Assembly (NCBI RefSeq): GCF_019195455.1
Contig: NZ_JAIMBW010000001.1
Span: 4,120,001 to 4,184,000 of the forward strand
Origin: Gymnodinialimonas phycosphaerae
GTDB taxonomy: Bacteria > Pseudomonadota > Alphaproteobacteria > Rhodobacterales > Rhodobacteraceae
Length of the DNA: 64,000 nt
Direction: 5' to 3'
Shown in pieces: positions 32,954-42,091 of this stretch; positions within the stretch are counted from its first letter, which is position 1; each line of letters begins with the position of its first letter. The translations under genes and the position numbers were made by a program. A model generated the notes under the pieces. That model was not told the origin of the DNA and did no database searches. It saw only the letters and a program-made list of their open reading frames with translations.

Positions 32954-33144
32954 TGCTGAATAATATTGGTCCATCAGGCCTGATCCTTCTGATCATGCTG
33001 GTATTGATCGTGGTTCCGTTTTGGAAGATTCTGCCGCGTGCCGGGATCGCTTCCTGGGTCGCCCTCTTCGCAATACTTCCGTTCGTGCCATTCGTACTGT
33101 TGTGGGTATTGGCACTGAAAAAATGGCCGGGGGATGAAGCATGA
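32953..33144 (+). CDS. Small two-pass membrane protein between nuoC and nuoD
   Basis: 63 aa with two hydrophobic segments ([42 protein letters not shown]). No family recognised. Overlaps nuoC by one base and nuoD by 4 bp, so it is coupled on both sides and probably real. Its size and position suggest a membrane accessory for complex I assembly, but this is inference. Confidence 0.65.
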   Translation: MLNNIGPSGLILLIMLVLIVVPFWKILPRAGIASWVALFAILPFVPFVLLWVLALKKWPGDEA

Positions 33145-34379
33145 TGGACGGCGATATCCGGGTGAATACCTACGACGACGGCTCGACCGATTTCGAGACC
33201 GGCGAGCAGAAGATCCGCAACTTCAACATCAACTTTGGCCCCCAGCACCCCGCCGCCCACGGCGTGTTGCGCCTGGTGCTGGAGCTGGACGGCGAGATTT
33301 GCGAGCGCTGTGATCCGCACATCGGCCTGCTGCACCGTGGCACCGAGAAGCTGATGGAAAGCCGGACCTACCTGCAAAACCTGCCGTATTTCGACCGGCT
33401 GGATTACGTGGGTACGATGAACCAGGAACACGCGTGGTGCCTGGCGATCGAGCGGATGACGGGCACGGAAGTGCCGCGCCGCGCCCAGTTGATCCGCGTG
33501 CTGTACTGCGAGATCGGGCGTATCCTGAACCACCTGCTGAACGTCACGACGCAGGCCTTGGACGTGGGCGCGCTGACGCCGCCGCTTTGGGGCTTTGAAG
33601 AACGCGAAAAGCTGATGATCTTCTACGAGCGGGCCAGCGGCGCACGCCTGCACGCGGCCTATTTCCGCCCCGGCGGGGTGCATCAGGACCTGCCGCCGCA
33701 GTTGATCGAGGACATCGATCAATGGGCGACGGAATTCCCCAACATGCTCGACGATATCGACGGGCTGTTGTCTGAGAACCGCATCTTCAAGCAGCGCAAC
33801 GTCGATATCGGCGTGGTCACGGAAGAAGACATTCAGGATTGGGGTTTTTCGGGCGTCATGGTCCGCGGCTCGGGCCTTGCCTGGGACCTGCGCCGCGCGC
33901 AGCCCTATGAATGCTATGACGAGTTCGATTTCCAGATCCCCGTGGGCAAGAACGGCGATTGCTATGATCGCTACCTGTGCCGCATGGCAGAGATGCGCGA
34001 ATCGACCAAAATCATCCATCAGGCCGTGGAAAAGCTGCGCAATGAGCCGGGCCCGGTCATGGCACGCGGCAAGATGGCGCCGCCGACGCGGGGCGACATG
34101 AAGACCTCGATGGAAGCGCTGATCCACCACTTCAAGCTGTATACCGAGGGCTTCCACGTGCCCGAGGGCGAGATCTATGCCTGTGTCGAAGCGCCAAAGG
34201 GCGAATTCGGCGTGTTCCTGGTGGCGGATGGCACCAACAAGCCCTATCGCGCCAAGCTGCGCGCGCCGGGGTTTGCGCACCTTCAGGCGATGGATCACCT
34301 GTGCAAGGGCCACCAGCTGGCGGATGTGTCGGCGGTTCTGGGCTCGCTTGATATCGTGTTTGGCGAAGTCGACCGCTAA
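33141..34379 (+). CDS. nuoD: NADH-quinone oxidoreductase subunit D
   Basis: 412 aa. 49-kDa subunit: [22 protein letters not shown] (residues near 30), [23 protein letters not shown], and the C-terminal [15 protein letters not shown]. The tyrosine and histidine that bind quinone are in the HPAAHG loop. Two adjacent ATGs at 33141 and 33144 are possible starts. A terminator-like hairpin follows the stop, but the nuo genes continue downstream. Confidence 0.97.
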   Translation: MMDGDIRVNTYDDGSTDFETGEQKIRNFNINFGPQHPAAHGVLRLVLELDGEICERCDPHIGLLHRGTEKLMESRTYLQNLPYFDRLDYVGTMNQEHAWCLAIERMTGTEVPRRAQLIRVLYCEIGRILNHLLNVTTQALDVGALTPPLWGFEEREKLMIFYERASGARLHAAYFRPGGVHQDLPPQLIEDIDQWATEFPNMLDDIDGLLSENRIFKQRNVDIGVVTEEDIQDWGFSGVMVRGSGLAWDLRRAQPYECYDEFDFQIPVGKNGDCYDRYLCRMAEMRESTKIIHQAVEKLRNEPGPVMARGKMAPPTRGDMKTSMEALIHHFKLYTEGFHVPEGEIYACVEAPKGEFGVFLVADGTNKPYRAKLRAPGFAHLQAMDHLCKGHQLADVSAVLGSLDIVFGEVDR

Positions 34380-34403
34380 GGCGCGCACGGGTTTGTGATA
34401 AAA

Positions 34404-34435
34404 AGGGGCAGGGGGCCGGTGGGTTGCCTGCCCTT
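34404..34435 (+). terminator. Terminator-like hairpin after nuoD
   Basis: GGGCAGG/CCTGCCC stem (34404-34410 with 34425-34431) with a 14-nt loop, ending in TTTTGC. It could partially terminate the nuoABCD transcript before the accessory genes, so the distal nuo genes may rely on internal promoters. Confidence 0.5.
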
Positions 34436-34492
34436 TTGCTATCGGGGCGGCGTGATAGTGTTGGCGGGATAACAACCTAAGGACGCTTCGCT

Positions 34493-34843
34493 TTGACCCG
34501 ATTTATTCCCCCCCTCCTCGCTGCGCTCCTCGCAGGTGCCCCTTTTGCTGCGGGCGCGCAGGCGGTTGTGCCCGCCGATCATCCCGGTTTCGTGCTGGCC
34601 GAGGCGATTGCCGCCCAAGGCTGCGTGCTGCATCAGGACGACGTGAACCCTTTGTTGGCCGAGGCTGGGCTGGAGAACGCGCAGTTCCCGGAAATGGCCG
34701 TGCCATTGATGCGCGACGGATATCTGCGCCCCAGCGGCGAGGGCACGATGACGCTGACCAACTGGGGCCTGTGCATTGGTGAGGCCCTGGCAGAGGCGGC
34801 AGCCCAACCGGGTAGTGAGACCACGGAAGCCGAGACCGAGTAA
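34493..34843 (+). CDS. Secreted small protein with repeated cysteine domain (short form)
   Basis: 116 aa. Signal peptide about 1-22 (FIPPLLAALLAGAPFAAGAQA). The mature domain reads AEAIAAQGCVLHQDDVNPLL, then AEAGL, a short helix, LMRDGYLRPSGEGTMTLTNWGLCIGEA. The same pattern appears in the first domain of the next protein, so these are paralogues. Two cysteines could form a disulfide. No catalytic motif is visible; cellular role unknown. Located between nuoD and nuoE. Confidence 0.65.
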   Translation: MTRFIPPLLAALLAGAPFAAGAQAVVPADHPGFVLAEAIAAQGCVLHQDDVNPLLAEAGLENAQFPEMAVPLMRDGYLRPSGEGTMTLTNWGLCIGEALAEAAAQPGSETTEAETE

Positions 34844-35170
34844 GCTACGGATTCCCTCCGTTGTGGTGCGGCGGCTCGGACGGCAGATTGATGTGACAGA
34901 CACATCGACCTTATCCCGCTGATCGGAGACGCCACCCCCTTCCCGGATCACCACGGCCTTCCCTCCCTGCCGCGCCGATCCGACAGGCCCTCCTCAAAAT
35001 CAGTCCCTGTGCTTTGCCCGCCGCCTCCCCGGTTGGTTCGGCGCAGCCCCGTTAGCCCGGCGGAAAGAAGGGGTCCGACCCGGGCGAGGGCGTCTTTCTT
35101 GCATTTTGTCAGGAAAGACGCCCTACTTCTGTCAGCCCATTGTTTTCCAGTTATTTTCCATAGGTATTGC
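34844..35170. other. Gap with strong stem-loop, no gene assigned
   Basis: 327 bp. It contains the 12-bp perfect stem at 35087-35124 and CT-rich sequence between 34930 and 35010. I see no credible coding frame or RNA gene of a known class. Confidence 0.5.
35087..35124. promoter_or_regulatory. Long stem-loop upstream of a secreted-protein gene
   Basis: AGGGCGTCTTTC (35087-35098) pairs perfectly with GAAAGACGCCCT (35113-35124), leaving a 14-nt loop that includes TTGCATTTTGTC. No T tract follows on either strand. It sits 47 nt upstream of the start at 35171 and may be a leader structure or an operator. Confidence 0.5.
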
Positions 35171-36244
35171 ATGCACTCTTCGACATTCTCCCTCCGCCTG
35201 ATCATGCCCTTTTCGTTGAGCCTTTCATTGGCCCTGGCGGGGCCGGCAAGCGCGCAATCGGGCGACGCAGTGCAGCGTCTTGCCGCCGCGATGGCGGCTG
35301 CGGGATGCCTGGCCAACGGGGCCAACGGCGACGTGATCCTGCAGGCCGCGGGCCTGACCGAAGATGAGGCCGGGGCCGCCGTAGAAGCGATGATGGCAAC
35401 CGGCGATGTGGTGATGGGCGACGATGGCCTGCTGCTGACGACCGGGGAGTGCGCCGGTGGGGCAAGCGGGGCGGCCGCCGACGTATTTGTGGCAACCCAG
35501 TGGGCCAACGCCCTGAGCGCGGCCGATGCCGCCGCGTTTCTGGAGCTGGAACTGGCCGCCGTGGGCTGTGCCATCACGGATGAGACGGCGGAGGCGTTCG
35601 AAGAGAACGTGGCGCGCAATATCGCGATCTTCAATGGTGTCGAACTGCCGGGGCCCGTGGCGACGTTGTCGCGCGATGCCTACGGGGCGTTTCTGGATGC
35701 GGTCGACGAATTGGGCAACCGGGGCGGGGCCTACCTGGATGATGCGGGCCGGATCGACGATTCGACGCCCGGCGTCTATCGCCTGATCGGCTGCACGGCG
35801 GGCATGGGCGGCACGGGCGTCGATGCAGCACCTGCCGTCATCGATACGGCCGCCGTCAACGCGGCGCTGTTTGGCTACGGCCGGGAAGAATTGATCGCCG
35901 TGGAGGCCGAGCTTTTCACGCAGATCGAATGCATGATCCCGTCGGACATGGGCTTTGCGTTTCAGGCGATGATGCTGGACCGGATCCTGACCGACAGCGG
36001 GCTGCCGATGGGGCCCGACGCGGCAATCGTGGCAATGGCGGACAGGCGGCTTGGGTCAACCTCGACCCATCCACAGGCCGCAGAGGTAGGATATGCCGCC
36101 CTGATCGTGGATGAAATCACGGGCGACATGGTGACGGGTGGCCGTGTGGAGGTTGAGGGCCGGATGTGGCTGGCGCGCGATTGCGAGCCGGCACCGACAT
36201 CGCACCAAATCAATCTGCGCCCCTACCTCATCGGCACACAGTAG
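35171..36244 (+). CDS. Secreted multidomain protein with repeated cysteine domains
   Basis: 357 aa from the ATG at 35171. Signal peptide about 1-29 (LIMPFSLSLSLALAGPASAQ). The first domain (about 33-95: AAAMAAAGCLANGANGDVIL, AAGLTEDEAGAAVEAMM, DGLLLTTGECAGG) is clearly related to the whole short protein at 34493. Two further diverged domains, each starting with a helix and a cysteine (FLELELAAVGCAITDETAE; AVEAELFTQIECMIPSDMG), follow. No enzymatic motif. A periplasmic binding or scaffold role is possible. A later ATG at 35207 region (MPFSLSL) is an alternative start. Confidence 0.65.
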   Translation: MHSSTFSLRLIMPFSLSLSLALAGPASAQSGDAVQRLAAAMAAAGCLANGANGDVILQAAGLTEDEAGAAVEAMMATGDVVMGDDGLLLTTGECAGGASGAAADVFVATQWANALSAADAAAFLELELAAVGCAITDETAEAFEENVARNIAIFNGVELPGPVATLSRDAYGAFLDAVDELGNRGGAYLDDAGRIDDSTPGVYRLIGCTAGMGGTGVDAAPAVIDTAAVNAALFGYGREELIAVEAELFTQIECMIPSDMGFAFQAMMLDRILTDSGLPMGPDAAIVAMADRRLGSTSTHPQAAEVGYAALIVDEITGDMVTGGRVEVEGRMWLARDCEPAPTSHQINLRPYLIGTQ

Positions 36245-36320
36245 GGTGCGGGGCGGACGGCGGAGGGGTAGGCCAGCGCCATAGGCCACACCATGGGTCC
36301 GAGCGGTGACGGCGTGACAG

Positions 36321-36395
36321 CCCGATTTCCAGCCTGCGGCTTGGCTGCCCGATTTCCAGCCTGCGGCCCAACGGCCAGATTTCCAGCCTGCGGCT
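36321..36395. repeat. 27-bp tandem repeat upstream of nuoE, about three copies
   Basis: Units begin at 36321, 36348 and 36375, each with GATTTCCAGCCTGCGGC. The linker between units varies (TTGGCTG, CCAACGG, TGGGGCG). On the minus strand each unit reads as a 9-residue AGWKSG-type repeat, but there is no sign this is translated. It lies in the 223-bp gap before nuoE. Confidence 0.85.
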
Positions 36396-36467
36396 GGGGC
36401 GCGCATGGACATCCCGGCCCGTTTGCGCGAAACCACCCCCAACGAATGACCGCCAGGGACGACACTG

Positions 36468-37580
36468 ATGCTGCGACGCCTCCACCCCGAGCAACCCGAT
36501 AGCTTTGCTTTCACGTCTGACAACCAGGCGTGGGCGGAAGCTCAGATCACCAAGTACCCCGAGGGGCGACAGGCGTCTGCGATCATTCCGCTGCTGTGGC
36601 GCGCGCAGGAGCAAGAGGGCTGGTTGACCCGCCCCGCCATCGAACACGTGGCCGATATGCTGGACCTCGCGCACATTCGCGCGCTGGAGGTGGCGACGTT
36701 CTACTTCATGTTCCAGCTTGCCCCCGTGGGCGCGGTGGCGCACATCCAGATCTGCGGCACGCTGTCGTGCATGATCTGTGGCGCGGAAGACCTGGTGGCC
36801 GTGGCGAAAGAGAAGATCGCCGCCAAGCCGCACCAGATCAGCGCCGACGGCAAGTTCTCGTGGGAAGAAGTCGAGTGTCTGGGGGCGTGTTCCAACGCGC
36901 CGATGGCCCAGATTGGCAAGGATTATTACGAGGATCTGACGGCGGAAAGCTTCGCCGGGATTATCGACGCCATGGCGCGCGGGGAGGTGCCGACACCGGG
37001 GCCGCAGAACGGGCGCTATGCCTCCGAGCCTGCGGGTGGGCTGACGTCTTTGACGGACCACGAGGCCGGGCGCGATGATCTGAACATCTCGGCCCGCATG
37101 GCCATGGACATCGGCGACACGATCAAACGCATCGACGGGACCGAGGTGCCGTTGCTGGCCCCATGGGGTCGGCAGTCCGGTGACGGGTTGCCCGCCGAGG
37201 CCGAGCGTCCCGCGCCCGCGAACCGCGCGAAGGGCAAGCCCGCAGATACAACCGGCGTGGCGAAAGCCGAAGCGCCCGCGAAGTCCAAGGCCAAGCCGCC
37301 CTCGAAGGCCGATCCGGTGCCGACAGCCGAGGTTGAAGAGCAAGCGCCCGAGTTGTTGACCGCCGCCCGCGACGGCGGGGCCGATGACCTGAAGCGAATT
37401 TCCGGCGTCGGGCCGAAGCTGGAGGGCGTGCTGAACGACTTGGGCTTTTACCACTTCGATCAGATCGCGGCCTGGGGCCCGGCCGAGATCGCCTGGGTCG
37501 ATGCGCGCCTGAAGTTCAAGGGCCGCATCGAGCGCGACGATTGGGTCAGCCAAGCGGCAGCATTCGCAGTCGAGGGCTGA
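36468..37580 (+). CDS. nuoE: NADH-quinone oxidoreductase subunit E with C-terminal helix-hairpin-helix-like extension
   Basis: 370 aa, about 200 longer than ordinary NuoE. N-terminal part (1-185): thioredoxin-like 2Fe-2S subunit with ligands in CGTLSC and CLGAC ([10 protein letters not shown]). Then a Pro/Ala/Lys-rich linker (about 235-300) and a C-terminal domain (about 305-366): [43 protein letters not shown]. The latter has the GVGPK hairpin of helix-hairpin-helix nucleic-acid or protein-binding domains. The same domain ends the protein at 37724. The electron-transfer part accepts from the NuoF FMN. Confidence 0.93.
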   Translation: MLRRLHPEQPDSFAFTSDNQAWAEAQITKYPEGRQASAIIPLLWRAQEQEGWLTRPAIEHVADMLDLAHIRALEVATFYFMFQLAPVGAVAHIQICGTLSCMICGAEDLVAVAKEKIAAKPHQISADGKFSWEEVECLGACSNAPMAQIGKDYYEDLTAESFAGIIDAMARGEVPTPGPQNGRYASEPAGGLTSLTDHEAGRDDLNISARMAMDIGDTIKRIDGTEVPLLAPWGRQSGDGLPAEAERPAPANRAKGKPADTTGVAKAEAPAKSKAKPPSKADPVPTAEVEEQAPELLTAARDGGADDLKRISGVGPKLEGVLNDLGFYHFDQIAAWGPAEIAWVDARLKFKGRIERDDWVSQAAAFAVEG

Positions 37581-37723
37581 GCCCACCCCCTGAGGTGTGC
37601 TTTTGCATTCACACCGCGCGGCACCCCCTGCGGCAAAATGTCAACTCGGTGGAAGACTCCGGCGTTGGTGTGCGCTAAAGTCATGTTCGACAAATAACAC
37701 TTGACGAACCTGGGGGTTAGATC

Positions 37724-38590
37724 ATGAACAAATCCGGTGGGGTAGAATGCCTGGCGTGGACGTGGGGCATTGCGATTTTGGTGGGCTGCTTTGTCGCCGC
37801 CATGTTGTGGGGCTTGTTTAGCTGGACGTTCATGCAGGGCGCGTTCATGGGCGTGTTGTGCTTGCTGATCCTGGGCGCATTGCTGACGCTGATGATGTGC
37901 CGTGGGTCGTCGGGCCCGGTGCAGGCCGGAAGCACGGGCGCGCGTGCGGCGGCTACTGCCGCGCCGTCCACAGCATCTGCGCCTGCGGGCATCACGGACG
38001 AGGTCGCGGCCCACGCTGATGCGGTAGAGGCTGACGCCACGACGGCGGCGGAAAACACCGATGCCGCCGAAGCCGAAGCGGCGCGCGCCGCGCAGATGGA
38101 GGCTGACCGCGCCGCCAACGCCGAGGTGGAGCGCACCGAACAAGCCCGCGCCGAGGCCGCCCGTGCGTCCGAGGCCGCCGCTGCCGCCGAGGCAAAAGCC
38201 GCCGCCGCCGCACAGGCAGAAGCCGAGGCACAAACGCGCGCCGAAGCCGCCAGTGCCGCCGCCGAGGATGTGGCCGCCGCGCCCGCCGCGTCAGAAGAAG
38301 AGGGCACCCGCCCCGCCGCCCTTGATGGCCCCCGGGGGGGCACCGCCGATGACCTCAAGCGGATCAAGGGTGTTGGCCCGAAGATGGAGCAGCTTTGCAA
38401 CTCGCTTGGCTTCTATCATTTCGACCAGATCGCCGCCTGGACCCCTGACGAAGTGCGTTGGGTCGACCAGAACCTGCAAGGCTTCAAGGGCCGCGTGACC
38501 CGCGACGATTGGGTGAACCAGGCAAGCCTGCTTGCGTCGGGTGGCGAGACCGAGTTCTCCAGGAAGGTCGACGACGGCAACGTCTACTGA
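37724..38590 (+). CDS. Membrane protein with Ala/Glu-rich linker and NuoE-type C-terminal domain
   Basis: 288 aa. Two TM segments at the N-terminus (about 13-60: WGIAILVGCFVAAMLWGLF; FMGVLCLLILGALLTLMM). A long linker (about 70-205) rich in Ala, Glu, Arg and Thr is predicted helical. The C-terminal domain (about 210-275: DDLKRIKGVGPKMEQLCNSL, then [11 protein letters not shown]) closely matches the extension of NuoE. The pairing suggests both are tethered to a common partner; this is inferred. No enzymatic motif. Confidence 0.8.
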   Translation: MNKSGGVECLAWTWGIAILVGCFVAAMLWGLFSWTFMQGAFMGVLCLLILGALLTLMMCRGSSGPVQAGSTGARAAATAAPSTASAPAGITDEVAAHADAVEADATTAAENTDAAEAEAARAAQMEADRAANAEVERTEQARAEAARASEAAAAAEAKAAAAAQAEAEAQTRAEAASAAAEDVAAAPAASEEEGTRPAALDGPRGGTADDLKRIKGVGPKMEQLCNSLGFYHFDQIAAWTPDEVRWVDQNLQGFKGRVTRDDWVNQASLLASGGETEFSRKVDDGNVY

Positions 38591-38684
38591 GGGCCTGCGA
38601 AGACTGAGGGCCTGTGAAGGGATGTGCGGCCAAGTCGCGCATCCCCCTCCCGCCTCCGCCCTTGTCGCACTAGGCTTTGGGGCG

Positions 38685-38933
38685 ATGTCAAAAGCAAAAC
38701 CCATAACTGAGCGTGACCGCCAGCTTGTGCGCCAAATCAGGCGGGCGGCGATCGTGATGTCTGTCACCATGATCCTCTGGATTGCCCTGCAATACATCGG
38801 CGGCCAGATGGGCTGGCCCGTGCGCATCGTGTTTCTCTTCGACATTGCGGCGTTTGCGGCACTGGTGTGGGCGCTCATCGTGACGTATTGGGTGTGGAAA
38901 GAGCGAAAGCGCAGCCGCGACGACCAAGGATGA
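38685..38933 (+). CDS. Small two-pass membrane protein, probably DUF5337-type
   Basis: 82 aa. Start ATG at 38685 (MSKAKPITERDRQLVRQIRR) is preferred to the upstream in-frame ATG at 38532 because it begins the conserved N-terminus. Two TM helices: AIVMSVTMILWIALQYIGG and RIVFLFDIAAFAALVWALIV. Rhodobacteraceae nuo loci commonly hold a small protein of this form directly before nuoF; I believe it is catalogued as DUF5337, but cannot confirm here. Possibly an assembly or accessory factor. Confidence 0.7.
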   Translation: MSKAKPITERDRQLVRQIRRAAIVMSVTMILWIALQYIGGQMGWPVRIVFLFDIAAFAALVWALIVTYWVWKERKRSRDDQG

Positions 38934-38939
38934 CCGCCC

Positions 38940-40235
38940 ATGTTGCAAGATAAAGACCGGATCTTCACCAATATCTACGGCATGCACGACCGGACGTTGG
39001 CAGGCGCCAAGGCGCGTGGCCATTGGGATGGCACCAAGGATCTGATTGGTCTGGGTCGTGACAAGATCGTCGAGATCATGAAAGCCTCGGGGCTTCGCGG
39101 TCGCGGGGGCGCGGGCTTCCCGACGGGCCTGAAGTGGTCCTTCATGCCGAAGGAATCGGATGGGCGCCCGGCGTACCTGGTGGTCAACGCCGACGAGAGC
39201 GAGCCCGGGACGTGTAAAGACCGGGAGATCATGCGAAATGATCCCCACACGCTGATCGAGGGGTGCCTGATCGCGTCTTTCGCGATGAACGCCAACGCCT
39301 GCTACATCTACATCCGAGGCGAATACATCCGCGAGCGCGAGGCGCTGCAAGCGGCCATCGACGCGGCTTATGATGATGGGTTGCTGGGGAAAAACGCTGC
39401 CGATTCCGGGTGGGATTTTGACCTGTACCTCGCCCACGGTGCGGGGGCGTATATCTGCGGTGAGGAAACAGCGCTGCTGGAAAGCCTGGAAGGCCGCAAG
39501 GGCATGCCCCGGATGAAGCCGCCGTTCCCGGCGGGGGCGGGCCTTTATGGCTGCCCGACCACGGTGAACAACGTCGAATCGATTGCCGTCGTGCCGACGA
39601 TTCTGCGCCGTGGTGCTGAATGGTTCGCGGGCTTTGGTCGCCCAAACAATGCGGGCACCAAGCTGTTCGCGATCAGCGGGCACGTGAACCAGCCCTGCGT
39701 CGTGGAAGAGGCGATGAGCATCTCGTTCGAAGAGCTGATCGACAAGCACTGCGGCGGTATTCGCGGCGGCTGGGGCAACCTGAAGGCGGTGATCCCCGGC
39801 GGATCCTCGGTGCCCTGTGTGCGCGGAGAGCACATGAAAGACGCGATCATGGATTTCGACTACCTGCGCAATGAACTTCAGTCGGGCCTCGGCACGGCGG
39901 CGGTCATCGTGATGGATAACTCGACGGATATGATCAAGGCGATCTGGCGTCTGGCGGCCTTCTACAAGCACGAGTCGTGCGGCCAATGCACGCCGTGCCG
40001 CGAAGGCACCGGCTGGATGATGCGCGTGATGGAACGTCTGGTGAAGGGCGAGGCGCGGGTCGAGGAGATCGACATGCTGTTCGACGTCACCAAGCAAGTG
40101 GAAGGCCACACGATCTGCGCCCTTGGCGACGCGGCGGCCTGGCCGATCCAGGGCCTGATTCGCAACTTCCGCGACGAAATCGAGGATCGCATCCGCGTGA
40201 AACGCGGCGGAACGGTGGAAATCGCGGCGGAGTAG
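38940..40235 (+). CDS. nuoF: NADH-quinone oxidoreductase subunit F
   Basis: 431 aa. NADH-binding glycine-rich loop [21 protein letters not shown]-binding [16 protein letters not shown], and 4Fe-4S (N3) ligands in [16 protein letters not shown] with the fourth in [21 protein letters not shown] is oxidised here and electrons pass to NuoE and NuoG. The start is 6 bp after the stop of the small membrane gene. Confidence 0.97.
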   Translation: MLQDKDRIFTNIYGMHDRTLAGAKARGHWDGTKDLIGLGRDKIVEIMKASGLRGRGGAGFPTGLKWSFMPKESDGRPAYLVVNADESEPGTCKDREIMRNDPHTLIEGCLIASFAMNANACYIYIRGEYIREREALQAAIDAAYDDGLLGKNAADSGWDFDLYLAHGAGAYICGEETALLESLEGRKGMPRMKPPFPAGAGLYGCPTTVNNVESIAVVPTILRRGAEWFAGFGRPNNAGTKLFAISGHVNQPCVVEEAMSISFEELIDKHCGGIRGGWGNLKAVIPGGSSVPCVRGEHMKDAIMDFDYLRNELQSGLGTAAVIVMDNSTDMIKAIWRLAAFYKHESCGQCTPCREGTGWMMRVMERLVKGEARVEEIDMLFDVTKQVEGHTICALGDAAAWPIQGLIRNFRDEIEDRIRVKRGGTVEIAAE

Positions 40236-40493
40236 GCCAGAGTGTGCCACGGCTCGATTGATCCCAAATCCCTGATGCAGGCTGCGCCAAGCGGGGGTGG
40301 TGCGCGAAACGGACGGGGTCAGGCATGGCCAGGTCCAGCCCGAACGGATGGGCGGTCTGCGCGGGGTTTGGACGCGGTTGGTCCAGTGTCTACCGGGCAG
40401 CGGCCGCGCTCATCTGCGTAACCCGGTCATATTTTGGCCGAACTCTTCGAGTGTGCTCTATGCTCGCCATAGGATCACACAGAAGGACGCGGC

Positions 40494-40718
40494 ATGGTCG
40501 GCTATATCAGAACCCCGCTTAACAACGGGCGTTGCTACCGGTGTGATCATGAGAATGGCCCGACATATGGCGAGATCCGCTGCGCGAACTGCAACGCCGT
40601 CGTCTATACCGATCCCATTGAAAGGCGATTGTTCTCAAAGACCTTTCTTAACCGTCTCGACCTAAAGGTGCTTGTGGTGTCAGTCGTGATCGGACTGGTC
40701 CTTTATTCCTTTGCCTGA
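40494..40718 (+). CDS. Small zinc-ribbon membrane protein
   Basis: 74 aa. N-terminal zinc-ribbon: NGRCYRCDHENG and IRCANCNAVVY (two CxxC pairs), followed by a TM helix (about 53-73, LKVLVVSVVIGLVLYSFA). No family can be named. The 258-bp gap after nuoF upstream of it holds no other gene. It may be a metal-sensing or assembly factor but the role is unknown. Confidence 0.6.
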   Translation: MVGYIRTPLNNGRCYRCDHENGPTYGEIRCANCNAVVYTDPIERRLFSKTFLNRLDLKVLVVSVVIGLVLYSFA

Positions 40719-40863
40719 CCAGCTGTGACCTTGCGGACTCACTCTGCGAACGGCCCTCTGTGCGGGAACTTGCCGCATCACCCGCATTTGCTTAATCTGG
40801 CGACAAGATGACCGGACGGGCCCATGGCACTGGACCGGCAATCCGAGGGCAAAGGGCGGCGCG

Positions 40864-41121
40864 ATGGTGCGTGTTTACTGGTATTCTCTGGCATTGATCT
40901 ATCTGGCCTGCGCGATCCTGGGCGCGGCGATGTTCTATGGCCAATGGGGCTTGGGCGGCGGCATCCTTGGCGCGGTGGTGGGCGGCATGGTCGCATCAGG
41001 GATCGCGATTGTGCTGAACACACCGGAACGGATGGAATCGGCGATCTACATCGTGCTGGCGCTGTTGTTCCTGACGCTTCTGGTCTGGTTGATCGTGACG
41101 TTCTGGGGCGTGCGGATATGA
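40864..41121 (+). CDS. Small three-pass membrane protein
   Basis: 85 aa with TM segments at about 7-27 (SLALIYLACAILGAAMFYG), 30-48 (LGGGILGAVVGGMVASGIAIV) and 60-80 (AIYIVLALLFLTLLVWLIVTFW). No recognised family. Its stop overlaps the next gene (ATGA, 41118). Small hydrophobic proteins of this kind recur through the locus. Confidence 0.6.
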   Translation: MVRVYWYSLALIYLACAILGAAMFYGQWGLGGGILGAVVGGMVASGIAIVLNTPERMESAIYIVLALLFLTLLVWLIVTFWGVRI

Positions 41122-41498
41122 AACCTGTCTGGCTGCTTCCCTTGTGTCTTGCCGCCTGCGTGACGGCTCAGGTCTATGTGACCTCTATTGGCCCTTTGCG
41201 GGTGCTGCCCGATCCTGAAGTGACAATCTTCACTCCGGTCGCGCTTCCTGACGGCTCGGTCATTGAACCGACGCCGATCCGGGGCGGCCTTGTGGTGCGC
41301 ACGGTCAATGGCCGCGCCGTCCCGTTCGAGGCCCGCGACGCCGCGTTGGAGGCGCTGGAGGCCCATTGCCTGGATCAGGCGACGCCCCAGGTGCCGCTAT
41401 TCTTCGGTTGGAGAGAGACCGGGGACGAAGGCGTTTGGTCGGCTGCCGGCTGTCAGGTGCCAGCCGACGATCCCGGCGCCTATTCCGGGGCGGAATAA
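41118..41498 (+). CDS. Small putative lipoprotein
   Basis: 126 aa. N-terminus MKPVWLLPLCLAACVTAQVY has a lipobox-like LAAC, so acylation at C14 is plausible. The mature part is a beta-rich domain (VTIFTPVALPDGSVIEPTPI, GLVVRTVNGRAVPF) ending with a helix and two cysteines (AHCLDQATPQ, GCQVPADDPG). No recognised family. Coupled with the preceding membrane protein by a 4-bp overlap. Confidence 0.65.
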   Translation: MKPVWLLPLCLAACVTAQVYVTSIGPLRVLPDPEVTIFTPVALPDGSVIEPTPIRGGLVVRTVNGRAVPFEARDAALEALEAHCLDQATPQVPLFFGWRETGDEGVWSAAGCQVPADDPGAYSGAE

Positions 41499-41604
41499 CG
41501 CCGATCCGGGCGATAACTCCTTTGTGACATTGAATAACCGGGCGCAACCGCGCCATGCAGGTTGTCGGGAAAACGGGCTGACCTTTCAAGGAACGAAGAA
41601 CGAC

Positions 41605-42030
41605 ATGATTACCCCCTTCCGTATCGTCGCTGCCGCCGGAGTGCTTCTGGTGACCGGCCTTTTCACGACAATGGGCCATGCCCAGAACGCCAGCTGGCAG
41701 GTGCTGCGCGATGATCCAGTGATCCATGAGGGTCTGACGGTGATCGCCGTGGGCCGCCAGATTCAGAGCGTTTGCGATGATATCAGCCCGCGCCTGATGC
41801 GGGCCCTGGGATTCGCCGAAGGACTGGGCGACCGCGGCCTGGAGCTTGGCGTGCCGCGGCGTGATATTCACGCCTTTATCGATGATCGGGGCGAACAGCA
41901 GCGCTATCGCGAGGTCATGCACGCCTGGTTTGCAGCGCGCGGTGTGGATCATCGCGACCCAGAGGCCGTGTGCCGCGTGGGGCGCGACGAAATTACCGCA
42001 GGCACGCAGATTGGCAGATTGCTTCGGTAG
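41605..42030 (+). CDS. Secreted small protein, probably DUF5333-type
   Basis: 141 aa. Signal peptide about 1-26 ([21 protein letters not shown]). Mature domain is helical: [60 protein letters not shown]. Two cysteines could be disulfide-linked. A protein of this form precedes nuoG in related genomes; I believe the family is DUF5333 but cannot confirm. Possibly a periplasmic accessory. Confidence 0.7.
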   Translation: MITPFRIVAAAGVLLVTGLFTTMGHAQNASWQVLRDDPVIHEGLTVIAVGRQIQSVCDDISPRLMRALGFAEGLGDRGLELGVPRRDIHAFIDDRGEQQRYREVMHAWFAARGVDHRDPEAVCRVGRDEITAGTQIGRLLR

Positions 42031-42091
42031 GGGTAGAAGCGGGTCAAACGACCGCGCGCATCTGCGCGAGAAATACAAGGGACCGACCAGA

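Noticed and set aside
40297..40665. 122-codon frame between nuoF and the zinc-ribbon gene
   Set aside because: Overlaps the zinc-ribbon gene in another frame and shows no domain or consistent codon pattern.
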